From Toxonevra muliebris (lineage: Eukaryota; Arthropoda; Insecta; Diptera; Pallopteridae), in assembly GCA_963691655.1 (NCBI GenBank), contig OY829326.1:94109235-94173234 (forward strand): DNA of 64,000 nucleotides. Reading direction: 5' to 3'. Of the stretch, positions 24,080 to 36,645 are shown piece by piece. The position numbers and the translations under genes were made by a program. Every line of letters begins with the position of its first letter. The first letter of the stretch is position 1. The notes under the pieces are model-generated. The model ran no database searches. It was not told the DNA's origin and was given only the letters and a program-made list of their open reading frames with translations.

Positions 24080-24900
24080 GATTAGATTAGATTTAGAGGT
24101 GGGCTGGAAGGTTATAGACTTTCCATAGCACTCAGTCTTTTGGACCATTGTACTTTGAGGAAAAGCAGAAGAAAATTAGAAATAGAAATTTCTTGATTTC
24201 TTTAAGAAACCTAAAAAGATGAGGTAAAGGAATGGAGTATGGAACAATAAGAAAGAAAATGCTCTGTAATATCCCTTACTTCTTCAAGGCCGGATCGGCA
24301 TTGACGCCCATGTTGGTCATATGCTACCTCATGTATTGTGCTTTATGATCAAGCCCAATAGGGTACGCAGATCCTTTCTCCCCAGATGAAGAAAGAAGTC
24401 GGTTTTACTCTTGTTAGATTCTTTCACAAAGAACTTTGTGGCTTTCCAGGAATTAACACTGGACCATCTTTCTCTGTGAGTATAACTCACGTATTCGTTG
24501 ATGCATTGCATAGTTCCTGCTAAACTGACGGCGACGATTAGTTCTAGGCCCATTGGATTTGCCGCAGAGCCACAGTTGACTCGCGACAGTGTTAAATTTC
24601 GCCTTACACTCGCTTACGATCTTCAAAAAATTGGAGAGGTTTTTTAGGCATTTAGAGCATTACCTGGAGTGGTACTCATAGCACCAGTGATGCCGAGACA
24701 CACACTCCTCTGCAGCCTGTTTGGCCTGTCTTTCGTAACTATCCTGGCGGCTGTATGCCAATCCCGCCTTTTAGTAATTGCACTCTGGTGAGACTTTCCT
24801 GCAACCCGATAAATAAAGCCTAGCTACGCGGTCCTTTTGGAGAACTTTGCAAAGCTAGGCGGAATCCAAGCTCAAGAGCTTACTCAGAAAATTAAAGTTT
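24080..24900 (-). pseudogene. LINE ORF2 3' relic with TAATC-type tail
   Basis: The - strand encodes, in broken frames, the RNase H-to-C-terminus part of a LINE. 24553-24329 reads SSVNSWKATKFFVKESNKSK, then TDFFLHLGRKDLRTLLGLII. The next frames give HMTNMGVNADP, paralleling HMINMGVITDP at 1-350. Further 3' lies PLPHLFRFLKEIKKF, matching the LPELLRFINETKKF end of that copy. The element ends in a short TCTAATCTAATCTAA tail (complement of 24080-24101). Both copies therefore belong to the same or sister families. Confidence 0.65.
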
Positions 24901-25749
24901 TGCGGGTGCAAAGATGCAAGTCATAGTTACACGGTTGAATTGAAAAAATTGGGACTGTTAGCCGGGTTCAATCACCAGCTTCGGTTGTGGTATAATCTCG
25001 AGCTTCTATTAACGCCAGTATTCTTCTAATATTCGTTGAAGGGGTTGTTGAAATTGACCAGGTTTGTTTATTAGCACATTTTGAATGACCATGGACGCAA
25101 GAGATCTATTCGAAAAAGAGAATTAGTATTTCCAGCTAGTTTTCGAGCCACATGGCGAACGTGGATAAAATAACTTTTCTTGATTCATAATTTCTCTGGA
25201 ATGGTCACCATACTCCCAAGACTTGAATGGACAACTCTGTTTTAGAGCATTTTAGAGAGTTAGGCTTGTACTTCTCAACACCGCAGTTTGAAGCTCATAA
25301 ATATGTCGAATATAAAATTGGGGATTTTTTGTATCACTGCAAATAGTACCGAAAAACCGTTAAAAAATAGTTTTTAAATTTATAAATGAGAACTTCAAAC
25401 CAAAAATCTCAATTCAATTTTTTTCCAATATTGCTAAATAAAAATGAAAGTAGAATAAATCTATATCACGACGATGAAAGCGAAAATGGTCCTTAAGTAT
25501 TGTGAATGTATGGCTAATGTGGGATCGCAAACCAATGTTGAGAGCCAACGAATAAAATTATGCCACGAGTAAAATATACCATTACATAAATACATAAATA
25601 TTAGAAATTAAGAAATTAAAATTGAGTATCAAATAAAAGTATGGTTTGGGAAATTTTTTTATGTTCGATTATGAATTTTAAGCTCATACGAGATTATATA
25701 AATTGTTTGGCAAAAATGTACTCTAAAAATTAAATTAAAAATCATGCCT

Positions 25750-26070
25750 ATTTTTGTTTCTTTTGCTTCATTTTCTTCACTTCGGAAGCGTTTCGTGGGC
25801 GGCTTTCGTCCGCGCTTTTACTTTAGTCACGTTTTGTAAGAGTCGAAGTAGCACGCGTGCGCATTTTAGCGCGCCACAGCCTTTTTTGCAGGCGCAAAAT
25901 GCAATGTTTTTCAGTGCCCAAGGTCCTAAAGCAGCAAACATGGTGGCCCGAAACAGACACGCTTATAACTTTTCAAAAATGCATTTAAGCCACAAGAAAA
26001 TCCATGAAACAATGATGCTGCAATTGTGATTGCGGAGTGCGGCGCGCTGCGGTGTGGCGCACTTCCCTTT
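25750..26070. other. GC-rich island in the large pigs intron
   Basis: Rich in GCGC/GCGTGC words (CGCGTGCGCATTTTAGCGCG), unlike the AT-rich DNA around it. The + frame at 25754-26029 opens with a non-ATG codon and resembles no known protein. No transposon ends were seen. It could be a regulatory element or an unrecognised alternative promoter. Confidence 0.3.
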
Positions 26071-29000
26071 TACAATTGCTGAAATTTGAATATGAAACAC
26101 TGAACTACATTTTAAGGCGGCAATAGCAATAGCAACATGCAGCAGCTTTTTTTACTTTTGTATTTGTATTTTGTTGTTATTATTGTTTTCGTCATGACTA
26201 AATTTTTATTGTTGCTGATTTTTTTTTTTTTTGTTCTTATGGTACTAATGTAAACAATGTCTTCTGCTGCTCACTATCTATTAATAATAACAATTTTTTA
26301 GTAGTTGCAACATGCAACTATTGTTCAGTTATATTGACTGTAATAACAATGAAAACTATACGAAAACAACAACAATGCAAATTGCAATACGTTGTAAGGA
26401 GAATAACGTTTTTATATCGATTAAGTTTTTTATTCCTAAAGTTTTCTCATGGCAAAGTTTTACGACACTGTAAATTTGTAGTTAAAATATTTCTTAAGTT
26501 TGTGATGAAAATTAATTAAGAAAATTTAAGCATAGTTAACTTATTGTATTGGTTAATTTAACCCAAAATAATTTCTATAGAATTATTATAATGAGAAAAA
26601 GATCCGCAAACTATTGTCCCTTTTAGAACTTATATGTGAAATAAAGTTTAGAATGAAAAAATAAAATTTTAATTATGAATAATTTATATACATTGAAGTT
26701 ATTGTTTTTGAAATATTTTACGGCAGGTGGGAGTTTGCAAATATTTCTCGGAAATAGGTTGAGGAAATTAATAATTTCACTATTTTGAGGAGCTAAACTT
26801 ATTTAAGCTAAAGAACGATAAAAAGTTGTAATCGAAATTTTCCCTAGGAGCAAGATTTATCGATTTTATTACACCAATATATTGCATGTAATAATGGATT
26901 TATTACACCAAATATTTTATCTCCATACATCTATCTACACTCATTCATTAAATGTTGACCTAAAACTATAATGTAAATAAGAGAGTGAAAATTCTAATTT
27001 AACGAGATTAATCATTATTAATTAATTTATGTAAATATGTACATATCTCACAACTTTATATGTAATTAACTCAAAATCGAACATGACATTTTGTCATTTC
27101 ACATTTTACACAACGAAACGAGTTTGTCAATAAATAAAATAACTTGTTAAAATTGCTTGTAATCGTAATCTTCAAAATGCAAAAATCAACAACATTTTTA
27201 AGTCAAGTTATGAAATGCGCACAAGCATTTTAGATATTCACTTTACATAAGTAATTTTCAACTCTGAAAACTTTTAAAATTGTTAATTTCCAACTTGCGT
27301 GTTTTTTTTTATGTTTTTGCTGCTTGTTTACCACCAAGTGTGCGGCTCCACTTAAATACAAAAAAATTACATTTGCCATTTTTTCCATTTTAATATATGT
27401 CTGTATAAATTCATTAAAAATAAATAAATAAATATATGTGTTGCTAACTGGATGAAATGTGGTATTTACTTAATGTAGTTTACATTCACTAATGATGGAT
27501 CTGCATTAAACAGCGTTACCTCGTCGTCAAAAACACCATTCAAAGAGTCCCAATAAATATTTAATTCTAGACTAGATCGATATGTTTCACTATCATTACA
27601 TCTGCTTAAATCCAAAGTTATTTATCCTAGTAAAACCAGTGATATCGCTCTAAATAATTACTACTAACTACTACCGCGTAAATAGACTGTTGAGGTCTTA
27701 GTTCAAGCCGTTCTCTTCAATTCAATCATCTTGCTCTTAGGATAATTAAATAAGTATATCGAAAAATTAAGTTTTTCACCATTTTAAAGAAATGGATTTT
27801 TAAAAAACTTTTACATACCATACACTACAATTAAAATGCTAGAGAATAAAAAAATAAAAGAAAACAATGTCTGAAAAAATTGTGTGTTCGCACTTTTCTT
27901 AAAGCAGAAACATTGGGTCGTAAATCAAAGCCAGATTTTTGTCTAACCTTGAAAAAAAATTTAAAAAATAATTGAAAACCCTAGTTATAAGTGAAATTCA
28001 AAACTCAACGAAGACAGTGCCAAAAAATTTTCTGTAAATTTTAAGTAAATACTAATATTTTTTAGTAAAAGGTACATATTTTTTAAAGTTATTTTTTTGT
28101 TTGCCAGGATTTCATTCACCAAACGTTACTAGTAGCGCTTTTATTCTAGTAGAGTTGAGGAAATCAAGAATGTTTCCTGATAAAGTGTTGGGCAGGGAAC
28201 ATATAGCAGAGCGAACCCAGAAGGAGCTTCAATTTACGTGTATGTACAGTAAAGAGACAGAGTTCTGCGAGAAATCCTGTCAATGCTTTGAAATTTCCTC
28301 GGTTTTTAAGCAACAAGAATGTCAAAGTTTTTGAGGAGAATTCAGAGAGGAATGTTTTTGTGCCTTTGTCCGCAACTGCAATAAGAAAATTACAACATAC
28401 ACTAAAGACATCCACCAATAAAAATATCAGTTAAAGAGGATAACTCAATGCTTCTACGAAATTCCTGAAACTTTTTCAATTCGCACTAAAAAGTGTGTTG
28501 GATATATGTTGGTTGAATGAAACACTAAGAAATGGTATTCAAAAAAGCACATCCAAATAAGATTTTCTTAATAAAACCCAAAACTGTCATAATCCAAAAC
28601 ACAAAAAATTCGAGTTAAGTATGCAAAACCAATTGTTATTTAATGCTTTTACTTCGTGCAAAAAAAAAGAAGATTTTTGTCGTTATAGCATTGAACGGAG
28701 TGGTAGATCATTGAAAACTTTAAATGCCATTTTTTCCAAAAAAAAAGAAAGTTTTGAATAATGTATGTATACAGAAATAACTGCTATTTAATCCTTTATC
28801 TTGTGTAAACGAATTATAACAATATCTTATGAACTCTCCTCGTGAAAAGAAAATGTTTCGTTGTTATGCTGTATCAAATGTGAGCAAACGAGCGATATGT
28901 TCTATGAATAATATCTAAAACTTCAAATTGTTATTCAAATAGAAAATAGCACACGGCCAATCTAACTTTTAACCCCATAAAATCCTGTGAAGCAATGATC

Positions 29001-29699
29001 CGTGTATATAAAAAAATTCTGTTAACCAATTTTTTAACAACCCTAATACCCCCAATGGGTATTAGGATTATTAAAAATAATAAGTTATGTCCAGCGTAAT
29101 AAGGTGGTAAAGTATTTTATCACTCTCGGCCTGATCATTTCACAAGCGATCTCACTTTCTGCAGATACTAAATATAAGGATCATGTTAGACTAAGAGGTT
29201 ATATACAATTAAATTTAAAAAAAAGGGTATTTTAATTTTTTTTACCAAGGCGATACAATTTTATCGAAATAAGTCACCATATATTTCATACATTTTTTCA
29301 ACAAAAAATGTAGACCTTTGGGGACGATATGACCGTTGCGTCAAAACACTTTTTTTCGTCACCCCTCGCGGTGAGAACGATAAATAGATAACGGTTTATC
29401 GGAAATGAAAACAAAACCGAACAAGTTTTAGTTTTCATCGTCACGTTCTTAGTGAACAAAGGATTTAGAGAAATTTGCAGTTTTACAGAAATGGTGATGG
29501 TTTTTATAAAATTCTTGATTTTCGAGGGTCCCGAAATTTGGTTTTGGTAGCCAAAAAAAAAAGGTTTTGCTGCAAATAAAAATTCCTTCGTTCATTAAGA
29601 GACTAATACAGTTATAAACCTGCCAGTTAAAATTAAGACCGTTGGGTGAAATGGTTCTTGAGAAACCTTTCTCACCGCAACGGAACTTTTTGAAAAGCA

Positions 29700-30500
29700 A
29701 AATATTTTCTCAAGAAGATGTACTTTGAGGAAATGATTTAAAAAAATTTTCTATTTTTTCGGCCAACGCAAGTGTATATAACCCCTTAAAGTAGCTCACC
29801 GATGGTCTAGTGGATAAACTTCTCATATATTTTTTATACATTTCCCGTACATGAATTAAGACTAGGCATTTGTATATTAAATGAATTACAGTATCCTGTT
29901 CTTCTTCATTATCACAGCCTGTATCACTCAAGCCACTGTACTAATGAATCTGGTCGGACATCTCATTAAGATACGTTCTACAGAAGTGAGAAAAACTGAT
30001 TTAAGGGATTTTATAGCTGCATAGATACCACGTTAGTCAGGACTTGACTTCTATGATTGGCATTACTTCTGCCTGATATATTCTGCAGCGGTTGGAAAAG
30101 CTAAAAGTTATATTTAGTTATATCAAGCTTTTCACAGAAAACGCACCACCACCAGCACAAACTCTGCAGTGCAGCTTAAAGTCGTCTGTGTACAAATCGA
30201 TTGAACCCTTAAGAAATCGATCGTCATATTTCCATTCCTGTCTATCAAGAATAAGTGTGTTAAACTTATCGTTAAAGATTACTTTCGCAAAAGTATAATT
30301 AATTATTTTTGGTACAAACCTAAAATAATTTATGTCTGCATAGACCATTCCGAGATAGAATTTAATTTCAGGGTCGAACTGGCTGTACATTACTTTCCAT
30401 AGATGTTAAAAAATAGACTTAAAGTATGGTGTCGGAAAGTTTGATGAAGCAGAGCTCTTTGGACTTTCATAAGAATATTGCCATGTGCAAAATCGTCCAC
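29700..30500 (-). pseudogene. LINE RNase H and C-terminal relic
   Basis: The - strand frame at 30390-30118 ends in ILDRQEWKYDDRFLKGSIDL followed by YTDDFK. This is the start of a LINE-type RNase H domain, with the first catalytic Asp in YTD. Upstream of it (FYLGMVYADINYFRF) is the preceding linker region. A second - frame at 29931-29710 reads CDNEEEQDTVIHLIYKC and then KIENFFKS, the C-terminal zinc-knuckle end. The two are in different frames with decay between them. Confidence 0.6.
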
Positions 30501-30979
30501 AAGATCGCAATACAATATATCAAAATTAAATATAAAACAATGTTCGAATCTCTCTCCCTCCATCAACGATGAATATCTTTATTAAATTCTATAAAAGGTG
30601 GCAACTCCCTGCTGCTTACATAGGCAATAAAGAAATTATGCTGTGAATACTCAACTCTCCAAATGATTTAACAAAATGCAAAAATTTGCCTAAAGAAAAA
30701 GACAAGCAGGATTTCTTAATTTATAAAAAAGATTAACACATTTTAAACGAATGACAGCAAAATGCAAAATACAATGATGGAAATGATGACATATTGAGTT
30801 TTATAGCTGCTGCTGGTGCTGTCAAATTTCGTGTAAGCGTGCTGCTGTGAGACAAGTTATGATTTTGACAGCATTTGAAATGAACATGACAGTTGCTACC
30901 TTGTGGCACGATTTCAAACTGAATGTAGTAGATATAATTACCGGCATATTTCAAACAAGCAAAAAGAGCAAACACAACA

Positions 30980-31110
30980 ACAACAACAACGACAACTTTA
31001 CAATTTTGGAAAATACCAATACAATATTTTAAAGTTATGCAAATATTTGTATATGTGTGTGTGTGTGTATGTGTCTGTGTGTGTGTGTGTATGTGTCTGT
31101 GCATTTGTAA
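30980..31110. repeat. CAA and TG microsatellites
   Basis: (CAA)n lies at about 30976-30990 and an interrupted (TG)n, with TATG and TCTG breaks, at about 31053-31102. Other short (TG)n runs occur at about 31685-31700 and 39082-39098. Open frames over these tracts are spurious. Confidence 0.85.
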
Positions 31111-32124
31111 TTATGAAACCAAATTGATTTGAAGAGTTGCAAGCAAGTCGTAAGTGATTTTTCAGTTGCAGTTTTGCTATTCGCGTTATGTCAAATACAC
31201 GAAAGCAAATACCAACATGCAAATAAATGCAGCAAGCAATTCTCAAATTGCCACATGCGATATTGAGGCTAAAGCATGTGAAAAATTAAATGCAAGATAG
31301 TTAGTAAGAGTTAAAAATTCATAAAAATGCTCCCTCCCGTATGACCTAAAATATTCCTAGTCCCTACATAGTAAGTTGTAGTAAATACAATGTAAATATG
31401 TATGTAAGTATAAGCGAAATTCGAGTATGGCGGAAAAACGTGACGCTTGCCAAAAAGGTCCAAAAGCAATTGTGAAACAATTATGGCTTCCTTCTTTTTT
31501 CTGTACGTTTTTTGGACCTACAGCAGCTGTTTGTATGTATGTGTGTGTATTGGCCAACTAACAAATTTCTATATCAGTGCTAAGAAATATTGGAAGCCAT
31601 AGAGGAAATCGTGAGATAAGCGCACAAAAATCAAATCACAATTATAATTTATACACTCACGTGTGTATGCATTTATATTTGTATATGTGTGTGTGTGTAT
31701 TTGTGTTTGTTTTTGTTGCGCATCCAAAAATCAATTCAAATTCAAAAATATCCAACTATGGATCTCTTACAAGTCCATTGAAAATTGTATAAAAGCTTAA
31801 GTTACAAATTTTCTTCGCCATGGGAAAAACGCATTTTGTTGCTTCTATTGTTGTTGTTGTTATTGTGAAAATTCAATGTTGACATTTTCCTCATTCAAAT
31901 TAATGCGAAAATTTCGTGCTGCAACGATTTGTTTCTTGATTGTGGTAATTTCGGAGAAAACATGAAGTTCGCAAAAGGAAAAAGATTATTATCATTAATT
32001 TTAATAAACTCATAGACCAAAACTATAGAAACTCAGTAAATAAATAACGAAAATATTTATGTAAATAAATAAATCATCAAAAATATAGCAATAAAACATT
32101 CTTGAAATAATATCTACTCTATTT

Positions 32125-32200
32125 GAAACGGACTTAACCATCTGGTATCACAATGGCCCATACTGTGGCAAGTGTGTCCCTGGACACCCACTTAATTGGT
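32125..32200 (+). mobile_element. SINE 3' fragment
   Basis: CTGGTATCACAATGGCCCAT, then CAAGTGTGTCCCTGGACA, follows the order of the SINE 3' part (GGTATCACA..GG..AAGTGTGTCTCTCGA). The rest of the SINE is absent. Confidence 0.45.
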
Positions 32201-32309
32201 AAAATGGGCGCATTAATTTGTTAAATATCTGGAGCAAAACGAATTGATCGCTAAGACGGTTTTCGTTAAAAACACTTCACCGGTGATCTCATAGCAGCAC
32301 TAACCGAGA

Positions 32310-32530
32310 AAGGAACTAATAGTGTCCCCGCCGTAGGTACTCTGGATATTCCAAAAGCATTTGACCGAGTTAAGCGTAGTGTACTAGTCGGAAATAATTT
32401 CATTCGGTGGGTTAAGAGCTTTCTCTATTCACTCTATTCGTGTTGTAATAGATAGTATCACTTCAGGTCGGTTTGCTCCACTACACTTTTTATTTGTTAA
32501 TGACCTTCTGCCAATCAATCGCCAAGTGAG
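32310..32530 (+). pseudogene. LINE reverse-transcriptase relic
   Basis: In shifting + frames the sequence reads TLDIPKAFDRVKR, which is the F/LDIxKAFDxVxH box of non-LTR reverse transcriptases. After it come FIRWVKSFL and FVNDLLPINRQ, similar to the IxWIxSFL and INDLL segments of this enzyme. The GVPQGS box is deleted. It is only about 220 bp and clearly defunct. Confidence 0.5.
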
Positions 32531-32721
32531 GTCTAGTAAATAGAATTAAATTTAAATAAAGTCCTAATTTTTTTTGTTATCTCACAAACAAGCTTCCTAA
32601 ATTTTACCCTCTCTTTACATTTTTTTTTTTAATCTGTATTTAAAAAAATGCTTGTGAAATAAAGGGCCAGTTTTGTTGAACTTAAAAAAAAAAAAATTGT
32701 TTCAAATTTTGTAAGGAAGAC

Positions 32722-33825
32722 TGGGGTATAGTGGACCGCATTTTCATTTTGGAATTAACCTCTCTTAGGATGGCAGCAGTTTGGTCAAATTGTATTAAAT
32801 TATACAAGTTATATCAGTTGGCGCAAAAAAGGTGTTTTTGCGATTTTGAAAAATCTCGGGGAATTACGAACCACTTTGTAAATCAATTAAAAATAGAAAA
32901 AAGTGGTAAAAAAACGTTATTTTTGATTAAAAATGACAAAAGATTCATTACACTGTACTCGAATTTAAAAAACATTTTTTGTAGCAGACGGGAGACATAT
33001 CGTTTCGAATTCGGGGTCAAAGAATTCAGTGGTGATAACCGCTTTTTCCCTATCAGCAGCGTTTCATACAATTTTTTTTTTAAGTTTTTTTGGGGGTATA
33101 CTACGAAGTTACATGTATTCTTCTTCTTATTGTTGTGAAAATTGGTATCGAGAGATTTTTTGGCATGGAAAAACTGAATCTGGTATTATTTGCAGAAAAA
33201 ATAATTTTAGACATACCTCCCATACAAAAAACCGTCGAAAATCCCCAAAAAGTGGAAAATTTGTATCGGAGGTACCCTTATTTTACTTCGACATAAATTA
33301 TTTTTTTCCATACATCATTTTTTTCGTTAAAAAATTAGGTTCTGAAAGTTTTAGAACAATCCGCTTAAAAATAAGCATCCAGTTCTCATCATGAGCGATC
33401 AAACGTTACTAAACGAAAATTACACTATCCGACAAAAATAACAAGATTCTGAAATTGGATTCTGATAGACTCGCCATGTCTCGGCGTTTTAAAAGTTTAC
33501 GTCTAAGCTTGCCCATTTGCAGAAATCAATCTCTTCTTCCACATCACAATCGGAAAGCGAAAATTTTTAAAATTTATTTATTAAAAACTCTAAAAAGTTG
33601 TCCCGGACTTATTTGTTTTTTGAAAAATATCGCGTCGAGCTCGCGTGTATTCTTATTAAAAAACTATCGAAGTATCACATTTCTATTTGCTATCGAAGTC
33701 GAGTACTGAAGGGAAAATGAGCTTAACGTAAGGCGAGCTGATGGCAGTTATTTGCAGCTGTCAACCACTACTAGGCAAAAAAATATGACGTTGGTCCGCA
33801 ATTCCCCGTGGCCCACAATACCCCT
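32722..33825. repeat. ~1.1 kb unit bounded by imperfect inverted repeats
   Basis: The left edge reads TGGGGTATAGTGGACCGCA. The right edge is the complement of TAGGGGTATTGTGGGCC, with TTGCGGACC just inside. The paired ends suggest a DNA transposon without transposase. The longest + frames inside (to 135 codons at 32731-33138, opening with GTG) show no family resemblance. No clear target duplication was found, so the superfamily is open. Confidence 0.45.
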
Positions 33826-34614
33826 ATTTATTTTAACGCTCTAACCAGCAAATTTTTGTTTTCGATGAAACAATCGTCATAAGCTACTTTTGGGTCGGGA
33901 AACACAAATCTGAAATCATATTGTCAAAAAAAGAGCAGGTGTTATTACATCCATTGGTCGCTGAGCCCGAAAATCATCTTTATTTTTAATTCTATGTTGT
34001 GGTTTTGGAGATATCGTCAGTTGAATTCTTTTTACCGGAGCAAAAAAGGTTTGTCCACGTAATTAAAAATATCTTGGAAACTAAGAACATGATTTGAACA
34101 AACAGTACATGAAATTAAAGATATTAAAATTTCTCATCTTACGTTTCTACATTTTGATTCGATTGAATAAATAGTTTTGGCACAATTAAGCAAATTGCCA
34201 AGAAATTTTGAGTTTTTTTTTTAAATATTTGTACACAAAATTTTGGCTTACATGTTTGTAACATTAGGAAAACGCAATAATTTGCTCTGTTTTAAAACTA
34301 GATATTTTTACTCAATTGTATGTAACTTTCACATTTATCTATAGTTTTTTTCTTTTATAGCTTATTTTTTTTATAAAAGTACAGGTTTTAAGTAAAATTA
34401 TAGTACTTTTTGTCTATTAAAATTCACTTCTCTCACAAATAATTATTTCGTCTAATTTCCACGAAAATTCCACTTTGGCAGATGCTACTGAACAAATAAA
34501 TGAGCTAACAGTTATCAAATCAACATTATTGCTTCGAATAAACTATTATGAAAGGCACAGAAATTAATCAATAGCGAATAAATTTCAGATGGAGGTTTTA
34601 CAACGCTTTACCTT

Positions 34615-34650
34615 GACCCCGCCTTTAGGCGGTCTTGCCGCCTAGAAGGT
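34615..34650. repeat. Compact GC-rich hairpin next to a TTAA
   Basis: CCGCCTTTAGGCGG is a self-complementary stem, and it is followed by TCTTGCCGCCTAGAAGG and TTAA. The arrangement resembles the end of a piggyBac-type MITE (TTAACCTTCTAGGCGG on the - strand), but the other end was not located. Confidence 0.35.
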
Positions 34651-34979
34651 TAATTAAAAATGTAGTAGCTTGTTTTCAAAGAACAAATAATTATCAAATT
34701 CTTTTTTTACTAAAATTTGTTAGTAAAATTTAAAGCTAAAATTTAAACTATATATAAATAAGCAACATAAATTAACAACACAGTTAACTGATTGTTCCAG
34801 GTTTTTGCTATCAATTGTAGTCGTGGCTTTCGCTCCTGGATTGCTTTTGTAGTTTCGTGGCGTGTTTTGCAAATTTAAAAGGTGAATAAAATATTGTTTT
34901 GCAATCTCACAATGTTAGGGGATACTTTATCCCCCGGAACAAGTATTCCGCAGCAGATGTGATCAACTACCCCCACAGG

Positions 34980-36056
34980 CAGGGCCGTAGCCAGAAATTT
35001 TTTTCGGGGGGGGGTTTTCATTCAAAGAAAATATTCATAAATAATTTTTATCAAACTGATTTTAAATACAATAAATTAAATCAATGATACATTTGATGGA
35101 CCCTATAAAATTAAAATTTTAGGAAAAATTTTCCGATATTTTTTAATCTTAACCTCAAAAAAATGGCCAAAAGTGACAAAAAATTCCCAGAATAATCAAA
35201 TTGAATTTTTTCACATAAATATTATTCAATGTGCATTCTAGTGCTTTTTTTATCGTGAGGGACATAATTTCATTAACTCATTGACTTCCCACTTCTGATG
35301 ATGTACCCAACCTCAAAAAAATTACCAAAAATAGTAGAGGCTCATTTTTTTCAAATGATCATCATTGGAAATTTGAGCCATTATTAATGATAAGGAACCC
35401 GGATGAGGTTGGCTTGTATTCCCTAAATTCGTGATGTCGCAGCATTGAAAGAGATCTTTCTAGTCGTGGTGCTCTGAGCAATAATGCGTTAAAAAATTAA
35501 TTATATTTTAAGATGGGTTTTGCTAATAAGATGGAGTTTTTGCGAAAGAATGTTTTACGTTGAACACGAATCTGCGGTCAAAAACTTCCCATCACGTCAC
35601 GTTTTAGGAAAAAAAAATGGGTTTCAAGCAAGTCTTATTTTACAAGGATCCGATAATTTTTTCTATTTTTATTAATTTTTAAACTTTTCAAACTGATTCA
35701 GGACGAAACCTTAAATCAAAAACAGTTACTGACCCAGAAAAACTATGAATGCAGGAGTGCTCAGTATCACCTTCTCTTTTTGAATCCGTAGTCAAACCTC
35801 ATGTCGAAGAAAGAAAATCGGATTTGATCGCTTAGTCTAACTAAGATTTCAAATTTATTTTTTATATTTGACTTTTTAGATAAAAAAAACCGATGGAAGT
35901 AAAAAATATCGTTAAATAGATTTTATTTTGACTTTTTTTTCCATCCATTGGCAATTAATCTAAAAAACTAGAATAAAGTTTCCAAATTTCGGGGGGGGCG
36001 GGGGGGGGCGGTCAGAACCCTCAAACACCCCCCCCCCCCCCCTAAATACGGCCTTG
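34980..36056 (+). mobile_element. hAT-like non-autonomous element, family copy A
   Basis: A 1,077-bp element. It starts CAGGGCCGTAGCCAG, followed by a T run and a G run, and ends in a C run and CTAAATACGGCCTTG, so the termini are imperfect inverted repeats (CAGGGCCGTA / CAAGGCCGTA). A perfect 8-bp duplication, CCCACAGG, flanks it at 34972-34979 and 36057-36064. No transposase frame is present. Copies B (41122-42176) and C (39836-40957) share the interior words, such as ATGGACCCTATAAAATT and AAAAACAGTTACTGA. Confidence 0.85.
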
Positions 36057-36619
36057 CCCACAGGATACTTGAGGTTATGATGTAACCACAAAAAGTCCTA
36101 CTTCAAATGGCTCAATACTAATTTTAAATGTTGTGAATTTGCATATGTATAAAATTAATATTGTACTTACATTGAGAATTAGGAAGAAAAAAGTTGGATT
36201 TGCAAACATTATTGTTAAGATCAAATATTTTATAAATAGTGCATTAGCGGCGATTGAACTGCTGATACTCGCATTTTATATGCCTGCTTTTACCTACAAA
36301 ATTTATGTTATTTTCGTTTTCCGAAAATTGATGGGTGAACAAGTCTCCCTAGGAATCAAGTCTCCCTCTTCTCCCCGATATTATCCCATTTGGGGTCTGC
36401 AGTTGTTCAATAGATGTATGTCCACCTTGGGACCCTTTCGCTTTAAAGAATTATTTAAAAACCTCACGGATTTAACCATATTTCACGCTTCATTCTTCTG
36501 ATATTTCACCTTCTGATTGAAGGTTTGAACGTTTAATATTTTGAATATTAAATTTTTCAAAAATTCCTTAAAAAATAATATTTCTTTGAATATTTTATTT
36601 GAGCCTGAAAACCTCCCCC

Positions 36620-36645
36620 CTCCCGTAGATCCACCACTGAATGTT
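36620..36645 (-). repeat. Orphan CAGTGG-type transposon end
   Basis: The complement reads CAGTGGTGGATCTACGGGAG. Similar CAGTGG(C/T)GGAT words occur at 14635 (+) and 61284-61298 (-). They look like ends of a transposon family, but no partner end could be matched here. Confidence 0.3.

Noticed and set aside
28160..28420. - strand frame with KALTGFLAELCLFTVHTRKL as a LINE C-terminus
   Set aside because: There is a vague likeness to LINE LLTGHxxLxxHxxRL segments, but no cysteine cluster or second motif confirms it.
29795..29812. tRNA A-box-like GATGGTCTAGTGGATAA
   Set aside because: No B box at tRNA spacing follows, and the segment is explained as the antisense of LINE coding sequence.
30733..31246. 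Several overlapping frames rich in His/Thr or Cys/Val
   Set aside because: They are translations of the CAA and TG microsatellites.
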